Source: Hahella chejuensis KCTC 2396 (GTDB taxonomy: Bacteria > Pseudomonadota > Gammaproteobacteria > Pseudomonadales > Oleiphilaceae). Taken from it: a DNA stretch of 64,000 nucleotides. Each line of letters starts with the position of its first letter. Position 1 is the stretch's first letter. The DNA is taken from assembly GCF_000012985.1 (NCBI RefSeq), contig NC_007645.1, positions 3,928,581 through 3,992,580 on the forward strand, given 5' to 3'. Shown in pieces: positions 8,601-16,800 of the stretch. The translations under genes were made by a program, and so were the position numbers. Below the pieces are notes generated by a model. The model ran no database searches. It saw only the letters and a list, made by a program, of their open reading frames with translations, and had not been told where the DNA came from.

Positions 8601-10896
8601 ACTATTCTGCTCCCCCACCATGGAGCTTGGCGTGGATATCGCGTCCCTGAATTCTGTTTACTTACGCAATGTCCCTCCTACGCCAGCCAACTACGCACAG
8701 CGCTCCGGCAGGGCGGGCCGTTCCGGGCAACCCGCCTTGGTCATCACCTACTGCGCCGCATTAAGTCCTCATGATCAGTACTTCTTTTCCGATCCCGCCC
8801 GCATGGTGCACGGTCATGTCAGCCCGCCCACTCTGGACCTGGCGAACGAGGACCTTATCGCCAGCCACTTACATGCCATCTGGCTGAGTGAAACCAAGCA
8901 AGCGTTACCTAAGACCGTCAATCTGATGCTGGACATGAACCAACCCTCGAACATGCCGGTTTTGGATGAGTTCGACATGCAGATGAACAGCGATAAAGTT
9001 CGCAGCCGAACCATAGAACGGGGTTTGGATATTATGAGAATGCTGGTTGGCGATATAGCAGTCGCACAAGGCGCCTGGCTTAGTGACGAGCATTCTTTAG
9101 AGGAAGCCATCAGCCAGTGGATGAAGCGCAAGGTGAATGCCGCTTACATAGAGTTTTGCGATTCGTTGAAGCGTTGGAGAGAGCTCTATGCCTCAACTCA
9201 GGATCAAATGCAGAAAGCTCACCTGATCAATACCAATCCAGCGGCCAGTGAGACAGAGCGGAAAGCCGCTGGCCAACGTTACGGCGAAGCGCGAACGCAA
9301 ATGGATTTATTGCTTGATGCGCACAGCGACACCAGCTCGGACTTCTCTACTTATCGCTATCTCGCCAGTCAGGGTTTCCTGCCTGGTTATAACTTCCCTC
9401 GCCTGCCTTTGCTGGCCTACATCCAAGGCCGACGCGGCAACATCGGTCGCGATAGTTTTCTCGCCAGACCGCGCTTTCTGGCCATTTCCGAATTCGGACC
9501 TTTAAGTCTTATTTATCATGAAGGCAGTCAGTATCGGGTCAAAAAAGTCATCTTGGGCGTGCGTCCAGAGCAATCACTGGATCAGCCCGGTTTAGTCAAA
9601 GAAGAAGCCAGACTCTGTCCAGCTTGCGGATATGGGCATTTTCATACCCAACTGGAGGATGAACTTTGTAACGCCTGCGGTTCTCCCATTGAGGGAGGAA
9701 AGCGTGTGTCCAATCTTTATCGCATCGACAATGTCAGCACCAAGAGAGCTTACCGCATCACCTGCGATGAAGAAGAGCGGCAAAGGCAAGGTTACGAAAT
9801 GCAGACCACTGTTCAGTTCCACCAGACTGACGGTTGCCTGCGCGTCACCCAAGGCGAACTACTCAGCCAAGGGAGCCGTCTGTTTACGGTCCAGTATGCG
9901 CCCACCGCCACAGTTTGGCGGCTGAACCTGGGATGGCGGCGTAGAAAAAATCCTTCCATCTATGGCTTCAACATCGACGCCGTTTCCGGCCAATGGAGCG
10001 CCGACGAACAAGCCGCCCAGGAAAACAGCGATGATCTGGCGCAAGGAGAAAACCATGTAGAGCGTATCACGCCCTATGTGGAAGACCGACGCAACATTCT
10101 GATACTGAGGCCGGAGGCGGAGCTTAAACTTGATGAACATGCCCTGGCCACGCTGCAATACGCCTTGAAACGAGGCATTGAAGAAGAGTTCCAGATTGAA
10201 GAAGCGGAGCTGGTGGTTGAACCGCTGCCCAGTCGGGATGACCGGAATACCATTCTATTTTATGAAGCCTCAGAAGGCGGCGCAGGCGTCTTAACCCGGC
10301 TGACCAGCAGCAAATACGCCTTTGCGAGCATTGCAGAGCGCGCACTGAGAATCTGTCATTACTCGACAAACGATGACTGGGCCAGCGTGCCTGAAGATAT
10401 GAATACTGACTGCGATGCCGGTTGCTATCGCTGCCTGCTCAGTTACTACAACCAGATTGATCACAAGCTGATTGACCGCAAGAACAGTGAAGCGGTCAAC
10501 GCGCTTCTCAAGCTGATTCACTCTGAACTAAAAGTTGGTGCAGGTTCAAAACCTTACACAGAGCAGGAAGACTATTTAAAACAGCTTTCCGGCAGCTCGC
10601 TGGAAAGCGCCTTTCTTAATCACCTTAAGACAAACGGTCACCGGTTGCCGGATAAAGCGCAGGTCGTCATAGAAAAGTTCAGAACCCGGCCGGACTTTAT
10701 ATACAGCGATCATAACGCCGCCATATACATAGACGGTCCTCACCATGAAATGCCCCAGCGGCAAAAGCTGGACGAAGAGCTTTCGAGGCGACTTCGCGCG
10801 CATGGATTAACCGTGATCCGCTTCCCCAAAGAACGTGAGCGCTGGCCATCTATCCTCGCTGAGTATCCAGATATTTTCGGAGCGGCGACGAAATGA
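5659..10896 (+). CDS. YprA/DruE-like defence helicase with DUF1998-type zinc region and C-terminal nuclease-like domain
   Basis: 1745-aa superfamily 2 helicase. The first RecA domain has Walker A TGTGSGKS (about 114-121), motif II DELH (about 235) and GTSAT (about 267). The second has SPTMELGVDIASLN and YAQRSGRAGRSGQ (about 985-1025). Cysteine pairs occur at CRQCG (about 457), CLNCG (about 570), CPACG...CNACG (about 1320-1340) and CDAGCYRC (about 1583), the last typical of DUF1998 ends in YprA/MrfA, DrmB and DruE proteins. The last 80 residues read RPDFIYSDH then AIYIDGPHHE and TVIRFPKE, like Vsr/DUF559-type nucleases. The length and one-chain layout fit DruE better than the split DrmA+DrmB. 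Its stop overlaps the next gene (ATGA). Antiphage function is inferred from family and context. Confidence 0.85.
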   Translation: MDVFEYRDAVIADYESFSRSFAKISAADIQSFISERYEKGHYWPAPLIQINPSFVPGDNVEALVAKGTLHKECANIFRFNRSTADPQGIPAGLHTHQQAAIGLAQSRESYVLTTGTGSGKSLSYILPIVDAILKEKEHNSRPSIKAIIIYPMNALVNSQLEELEKFLGHYGDNKPVTYGRYTGQESQEARHAMSANPPDIILTNFMMLELLMTRQDEIDRLVIQSAKGLRFLVLDELHTYRGRQGADVAMLVRRVREALNPEVLCIGTSATMASEGSLAAKNAAVATVASKLFGAQVKSENIVTETLQRITTQDIKPTPETLSRALQQPIPSAFDFRAFCAHPIAVWVELTLGLVWEEERWVRAKPQNLAWAAEKLSADSGLDQQSCQDYLRQFLLAAYRCKSPTGKPVFAFRLHQFISGPSHAYSTLEPEGKRVVDLSGQQFLPGSNREKLFYTLYFCRQCGQDYHPVCYENESGEGALKPRGIDDKNNDEESSDWGYFMLDPQRRWDDGNYESSYPEHWLEEKNGDYRLRSSYKKFKPTETFVKPDGTIDIQGERGWFIPGSFRFCLNCGFVHRGKSREASRLTSLSGEGRSSATTVLTISALRYLLERDTELKDDAKKLLGFTDNRQDASLQAGHYNDFIQILLLRSSLLAAVKSAPNGYLTDSLLSQAVFQSLGFDRVEERPQYLANPSVDGPGLRKAEEALRNVLSYRLYFDLRRGWRFNNPNLEQLGLLKIEYEGLADLSQDQRKWENLKFPELQNVSVEFRFKALKAVLDTMRRGLCIKSRFLDAYQQEQFKSQSYAHLIEPWAFTEEEQLQPSCTMILTSKPKGRNSYNLVTASSRSSLGQTLKRSNVWGDDLSLLPRINDANYPDLILSLIGVLQSYGLVEEVNEERGIQGYQLVGEFIQWMPSTGVSSTDPTTPYSSENEYFKNLYQNIAEFLVAGNRTFFELEAREHTAQVSIDKREEREKQFREATLKTLFCSPTMELGVDIASLNSVYLRNVPPTPANYAQRSGRAGRSGQPALVITYCAALSPHDQYFFSDPARMVHGHVSPPTLDLANEDLIASHLHAIWLSETKQALPKTVNLMLDMNQPSNMPVLDEFDMQMNSDKVRSRTIERGLDIMRMLVGDIAVAQGAWLSDEHSLEEAISQWMKRKVNAAYIEFCDSLKRWRELYASTQDQMQKAHLINTNPAASETERKAAGQRYGEARTQMDLLLDAHSDTSSDFSTYRYLASQGFLPGYNFPRLPLLAYIQGRRGNIGRDSFLARPRFLAISEFGPLSLIYHEGSQYRVKKVILGVRPEQSLDQPGLVKEEARLCPACGYGHFHTQLEDELCNACGSPIEGGKRVSNLYRIDNVSTKRAYRITCDEEERQRQGYEMQTTVQFHQTDGCLRVTQGELLSQGSRLFTVQYAPTATVWRLNLGWRRRKNPSIYGFNIDAVSGQWSADEQAAQENSDDLAQGENHVERITPYVEDRRNILILRPEAELKLDEHALATLQYALKRGIEEEFQIEEAELVVEPLPSRDDRNTILFYEASEGGAGVLTRLTSSKYAFASIAERALRICHYSTNDDWASVPEDMNTDCDAGCYRCLLSYYNQIDHKLIDRKNSEAVNALLKLIHSELKVGAGSKPYTEQEDYLKQLSGSSLESAFLNHLKTNGHRLPDKAQVVIEKFRTRPDFIYSDHNAAIYIDGPHHEMPQRQKLDEELSRRLRAHGLTVIRFPKERERWPSILAEYPDIFGAATK

Positions 10897-13736
10897 GCGA
10901 GCACACTTTCAGCCCGGGATCAGTCGTCACGGCCAGAGGCAGAGAGTGGATAGTGCTGCCGCAGAGCGACGCCAGGTTACTCCATTTACGCCCTCTTGGT
11001 GGAGGTGATGACGCCATCACGGCGCTGCTTCCCGAGTTAGAACCCATTCACTCCGCCAGCTTTCCGCCTCCACAGGTGATGCACTCCGGCACACAAGCCG
11101 CCGGCCTGCTCTTGCGTGACGCATTGATGCTGAAGTTGCGGGCCGGCGCAGGCCCATTCCGCAGCTTTGGCAATATCGCAATAGAGCCCCGCGCCTATCA
11201 GCTGGTCCCCCTCATGATGGCGCTAAAACTGGAAACCATTCGCCTGTTAATCGCGGATGATGTAGGCGTTGGCAAAACCATCGAGGCGAGCCTGATAGTC
11301 CGTGAAATGCTGGATCGGGCGGAAATCAACCGATTTACCGTGCTGTGTCCGCCCCACTTATGCGAGCAATGGCATGAAGAACTGAAAGAGCGTTTCCATC
11401 TGGACGCCACTATCGTGCGCTCCACCACAGCGGCGCGCCTGGAGAGAGGTCTACTGCAGGACCGTTCGATATTTACAGAGCACCCTTTTACGATTGTGTC
11501 TCTGGATTACATCAAGAATAAAACCCGCCGCGACGCCTTCCTGCTTCATTGCCCCGAGTTCGTCATTGTGGATGAAGCCCACACCTGCGCCAGAAGCGGC
11601 ATGGGGCCTCATTTGCGTTATGGACTATTAAAAGACCTTGCAGCGAACGAAGCCAGACACATGGTGTTGCTGACAGCGACGCCGCACAGTGGTGACGAAG
11701 AGGCTTTCTATAACCTGCTCTCGTTATTGAAGCCTGAGTTCGTCGACCTGAGAACCATCGATAATGCGGCGCATCCTCTTCGCCAGGCGCTGGCCAACCA
11801 TTTTGTGCAGCGACGCCGGCAGGATATCGGTGAGTGGAAAGAAGGCAACCTGTTCCCCGACAGGCTGACCAGCGAAGCGACTTACAAACTGACGGGAGAA
11901 TGGAACGCCATTTTTCATGATGTGCTTGAATACGCGCGCGAGCTGGTCAGTAGAGAGTCGGAAGGTACGTTCAAGGCTCGAATGAACTGGTGGGCGGCGC
12001 TGGCGCTCCTCCGCTGTATCTCTTCATCGCCTCAGGCGGCGATACGTGCGCTCAATACACGCCTCGACAACACCCTCTCCCCCGATGGCAAATCGCCTGA
12101 CGAGGAAGACCAACGATGCCATATTGAAGCTTTGAACGAAAAAGGAGCCCTAAGCGTACTGGATGGAACGGATGACAACCTGACGTTGGACGATGTCGAG
12201 CCCGGTGCAGCCCAGGAGGAAGATGTTGCAATACTGAAGCGCTTGATTGAACGCGCCAAACATCTGAAAAGCGGCAACGACCCCAAACTGCAAACCTTAA
12301 AACAGATTATCAAGCCCGTGTTGGACGAGGGCTATAACCCTGTCATCTTCTGCCGCTATATCGCCACAGCGGAATATCTGGCGGACGAACTGAACTCCGC
12401 TTTTCCTCAACGAGAGGTCATTCATGTCACCGGCGATTTAACGCCGACGGAACGGCTTGAACGCATTGAACAGCTCAAGGAAAGCGACAAAGCCCCATTA
12501 CTGGTCGCCACAGACTGCTTATCAGAGGGCGTGAACCTGCAAGAGCAGTTCAATGCCGTTATCCATTATGACTTGAGCTGGAACCCGACCCGTCATGAAC
12601 AGCGTGAAGGCCGGGTTGATCGCTTCGGGCAAAAGGCTAAAAACGTTAAGGCGCTCATGTACTACGGCGAGGAAAATCCTGTGGACGGGGCCGTCCTGCA
12701 GGTCATTCTCAGAAAAGCGGAAAGTATTCGCAAAGCCCTTGGCGTTACCGTTCCCATGCCCGAAGAAGGAGACCGCGCAGAACAAGCCCTGATGAAAGCC
12801 GTACTCCTGCGCAGCGGCAACTATATCGGCAGTAAAGGCATGGACGACCTGTTCGCCCAGGACGCAGACCTCCAAGCGTTAGACGCCAAATGGGAATCGG
12901 CTCGCGAAAAAGCCAGACGACACCGCACCTTGTTTGCGCAAAACCGGTTAAAACCGGAAGACGTCCTGCCGGAATGGGAAAAAGCTTTTGCCGTGCTGGG
13001 AACAGAGGAAGACGTAAAGCGCTTTGTTTTAAACGCCTGCGAGCGCCTGGGCGCACCCTTGAAAAGTCTGAAGCAAGGCGGCTATCAAGCCCCATTACCC
13101 CATTTCGGCGAAAAGCACCCCGGCCTTCGTGATCGACTGGACGCAGCCGGCTTACTCGCCTTAAAGCACATTGATTTCTACTATCCAAGCGCTCTCAAAG
13201 CGGAGTTTATCCATCGCACCCACCCACTGGTCTCACACTTGGCGGACTATCTTGCGGAACTGGCGATGAGCGGCGAAGACACAAAACTGATCGCAAGAGC
13301 CGGCGCTCTGTACACGAAGGAAGTAGAAACGCGCACAGTCATCTATTTGCTGCGCATCCGATCACGATTGATTCTCAAAAGAACCTTGCATGAGTGCGAC
13401 CTGCTGGCGGAAGAGGCGCTGGCCATCGCCATCAATGCCGATAACCAAGCCTCGGTCATACCGAAAGATCAGGCCTTAAAACTGATGCAGGCGTCCGTGA
13501 GTAAGGATATGTGTAAAGAGGCTAAAGAGCGCGAATTGGCTGAGGAACTCAACCAACTGGAAGAAAAGCAGCCAATGTTTAGAAGCCTGGCGGAAGCGCG
13601 AGCCAAGCAATTATTAGCGGATCATCGCCGCACCCGCGAGGCGGCGCAAGCCAAAGGCAGCTATGAAGTAAAACCACAATTTCCTGTGGATGTGCTGGGC
13701 GTGTACGTGCTGATTCCGGACCTAAAACTTTTCTAA
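10893..13736 (+). CDS. DrmD-like SNF2-family helicase
   Basis: 947-aa Swi2/Snf2-type ATPase. Features: DDVGVGKTIEA (Walker A, about 124-132), VDEAH (about 225), LLTATPHSGDEEAF (motif III), VIFCRYIATAEYLADEL in the C-terminal helicase lobe, ATDCLSEGVNLQ, and HEQREGRVDRFGQ (motif VI, about 570). The long helical C-terminus, rich in Glu, Lys and Arg, resembles DrmD of class 1 DISARM and RapA-like translocases. It starts within the stop of the helicase-nuclease gene and ends 71 bases before the methyltransferase gene. It most likely tracks along duplex DNA as the motor of the same defence complex; that role is inferred. Confidence 0.87.
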   Translation: MSEHTFSPGSVVTARGREWIVLPQSDARLLHLRPLGGGDDAITALLPELEPIHSASFPPPQVMHSGTQAAGLLLRDALMLKLRAGAGPFRSFGNIAIEPRAYQLVPLMMALKLETIRLLIADDVGVGKTIEASLIVREMLDRAEINRFTVLCPPHLCEQWHEELKERFHLDATIVRSTTAARLERGLLQDRSIFTEHPFTIVSLDYIKNKTRRDAFLLHCPEFVIVDEAHTCARSGMGPHLRYGLLKDLAANEARHMVLLTATPHSGDEEAFYNLLSLLKPEFVDLRTIDNAAHPLRQALANHFVQRRRQDIGEWKEGNLFPDRLTSEATYKLTGEWNAIFHDVLEYARELVSRESEGTFKARMNWWAALALLRCISSSPQAAIRALNTRLDNTLSPDGKSPDEEDQRCHIEALNEKGALSVLDGTDDNLTLDDVEPGAAQEEDVAILKRLIERAKHLKSGNDPKLQTLKQIIKPVLDEGYNPVIFCRYIATAEYLADELNSAFPQREVIHVTGDLTPTERLERIEQLKESDKAPLLVATDCLSEGVNLQEQFNAVIHYDLSWNPTRHEQREGRVDRFGQKAKNVKALMYYGEENPVDGAVLQVILRKAESIRKALGVTVPMPEEGDRAEQALMKAVLLRSGNYIGSKGMDDLFAQDADLQALDAKWESAREKARRHRTLFAQNRLKPEDVLPEWEKAFAVLGTEEDVKRFVLNACERLGAPLKSLKQGGYQAPLPHFGEKHPGLRDRLDAAGLLALKHIDFYYPSALKAEFIHRTHPLVSHLADYLAELAMSGEDTKLIARAGALYTKEVETRTVIYLLRIRSRLILKRTLHECDLLAEEALAIAINADNQASVIPKDQALKLMQASVSKDMCKEAKERELAEELNQLEEKQPMFRSLAEARAKQLLADHRRTREAAQAKGSYEVKPQFPVDVLGVYVLIPDLKLF

Positions 13737-13807
13737 GCCCCGGATACAGGCCCTCACCTCAAGTTATCTGAAGTCGACTTCGGTCAATCGCAGTAGGAGG
13801 GATGAAC

Positions 13808-16800
13808 ATGGCGTTAAAAAGGCAGATCGAGCAGCCCTTTGAATCAACACATGTCATAGGCGGGTTATTGAGTACGGAGCTTTTAACCCGCTTGCGAGAG
13901 ACCGGACGCAACGCCCTGCCAGGGCGCTCCGAGGCGGAATACGGCATCCCCAAGGGCCTGAAGTTCAATGAAGAACTGGGGCGTTATTGGCGTATTGCAC
14001 AGTCGTTATGGCAAAACTATCGGGAACTGGCCCAGCGCCAGGATTACGCTGATCATGAAAGCCAGAAAAGGTTAGCCCTTGAGGAATGGCTGATTCCCCT
14101 GCTGCAGGACGTCTTCTGTTATCGCCCTGAGCCAACCGACCCGATAACCATTGGAGAACGTTATTTCCCCATCACTCATTTTGCTAACAAGCACACCCTT
14201 CCCTTTGTGTTATGCGGTGCAGACCAGGATCTGGATAAATCTGATGCGGAGTTTGGCCAAAAAGATAAAAAAGGCGATAAAAAGCGTTCTCCGACCGCCT
14301 TGGCGCAGGAGTACCTGAATGCAGAAGAGCAATGCCTGTGGGCGATCGTGGCCAATGGGCTCTATCTTCGCCTGCTGCGCGATAATCCAGCGATCACCCG
14401 TCCCGCATACATTGAAGTCGACTTTGCCCGCATATTCGACGAGGAAGACTATGCGGAGTTCACCATCGTCTGGCTATTGCTGCACCAGTCTCGCACCCGA
14501 CCACTGACATCAAAAAATGTTTCCGTTCTTTCCGTGGAGCGTTGCTGGTTGGAGAAGTGGCGCGAGAAAGGCAAAGAAGAAGGAGAAAGGGCCAAAGAGT
14601 CTCTTCGCTATGGCGTTGAACATGCCATGGAGTCCCTGGGGACGGGCTTTCTGTCACACTCCAAAAATCAACGTTTACGTGATTTATTCACCAACGGGCA
14701 ACTGGACGAAAAAGGCTTCCATAATCAGATTCAACGCCTGGCGTATCGGTTTCTGTTTCTGCTGGTTGCGGAAGACAGAGACATCGCCCTGTTGCCGCAG
14801 TTTTATCAACAACAGGACTACCGAGGCGCCCGGGAGCTGTATCAAAAATGGTACAGCGTGAGCCACTTCAGGAAACAAGCGCGCCTGCGCTCATGCCGGG
14901 ACTCATACGGCGATGCATGGCGGCAACTGCTGGTCACTTTTAAAGGCTTTGCCGTGGGGCAACCTCTGCTGGCGCAGCCTGCGCTGGGCGGTATTTTCGC
15001 GCTCGATCAGTGTCCTGACTTGGACCAGTGCGAGCTTGAAAACAAATACCTGTATGAAGCGTTATTCAATCTCTGCTTTTTTGTACAACACGACGTGTTA
15101 CGGCCGGTTAATTACCGAGATATGGACACCACTGAGTTTGGTTCAGTCTATGAGTCTCTGCTTGAATTGATGCCGCAGATTAACGTGAATGGTGTCTGGC
15201 GGTTTTGTTTAATCAAAAGCAAAGGAGATAAAAAGGAACTAGGAACCTATTACACTCCCGAGAATCTGGTCCAAGAGCTTATCAAATCTGCCCTTAAGCC
15301 CGTCATTGAGAATCGACTAAAAAATATAGGGGGTAACCCCAGTGATAAAATTCTATCTATCACTATTTGCGACCCCGCTTGCGGTTCTGGTCACTGCCTG
15401 ATTGCGGCTGCTAAATGTCTCGCTGCGGAGCTGGTGCGTTATGACACCCAATCAAGGAACTCGGAACTGCAACATCGTATTGCCATGCGAAAAGTAATAC
15501 AAAAGTGTATCTACGGTGTAGATATTAATAACATGGCGATTGAGCTTTGTAAGATTGCACTATGGTTAGAGTCAGTAGAACCGGGTAAGCCACTAAGTTT
15601 TCTAGACTCTCACATTAAACACGGTAATTCTTTAGTAGGAATCCTGACCTCCTCTCAAATAGAAAAAGGAATACCTGACGAAGCTTTCCAACCGCTAACC
15701 AGAGATGACAAAAGTATATGCCCAGACTTAAAAAATAAAAACAAAAAAACTGGAAAAAATATTGCAATCTCTCTAAGGACAATTGGCCTCCTACACCATG
15801 ATCTGGAAGAATTATGTGAGGATACTCTTGAAGAGGTATCTTCTAAAGAGAGCAGGTATAAGAAATTTGAAAATAGTGAAAGTTACCTTCAGGAGAAATT
15901 AAAAGAAGACTTATTCACTGCATCCTTCTTTATTCCGAAGACCTTTGAAACCAAAGCATCGGTCCCGACTAACGAAATGCTACATTTATTCTCGCATGGT
16001 GAAAATTTACCTCCAGAGACTTTGCAGCTAGTGCAAAAAACTGCAAAGTCCTACCACTTTTTTCACTGGCCATTGGCCTTTCCGAATATTTTTGGAGATA
16101 AAGGACGAGGAGGCTTCGATGTAGTCATTGGAAATGCACCATGGAACGTTTCCCAATTAAGTGAAGACGAGTACTTCGCCGTAGACGCCCCAAGTATTAC
16201 TAATTTATCTGGTGCAAAACGCAAAAAAGCCATACAAGATCTAGAAGTAAGCAATCCTGATTTATGGAATAGATTTCAAATAGATAAACATAAAATTGAA
16301 AGCCACAATCAATTCTATCGTTTTGGCGGCCGCAACAAGCTTACCGCGAAGGGAAAAATAAATCTTTATGCCCTCTTCGCAGAACTTTTCGCCACTATGA
16401 TAAATAGTACTGGTCGGGCAGCTATGATATCCCCAACAGGAATCGTTACAGATGACTCTACAAAGTTATTTTTCTCTTGGTTAACTAGCCAAAAAATTCT
16501 CGCAGGTATTTACGACTTTGAGAATAGGAAAAAGTTATTCCCTGCCGTTGATTCTCGGATTAAGTTCTGCGTGCTGTCTATAGGGCATGATATTGAATTA
16601 GCGAAGTTAGCATTTTTTCTTGAGAAAACAGAACAAACTACGGACACAAACCGAGTTTTCACCCTGAGCAGCCAAGACTTTAACTTGATTAACCCAAATA
16701 CAAAAACATGCCCTGTGTTTCGCTCTCAAATGGACTGTGAGCTGACTAAAAAAATTTACAAAAGTGCTCCAGTCCTTATCAAGGAAGAGACTGCCAATGA

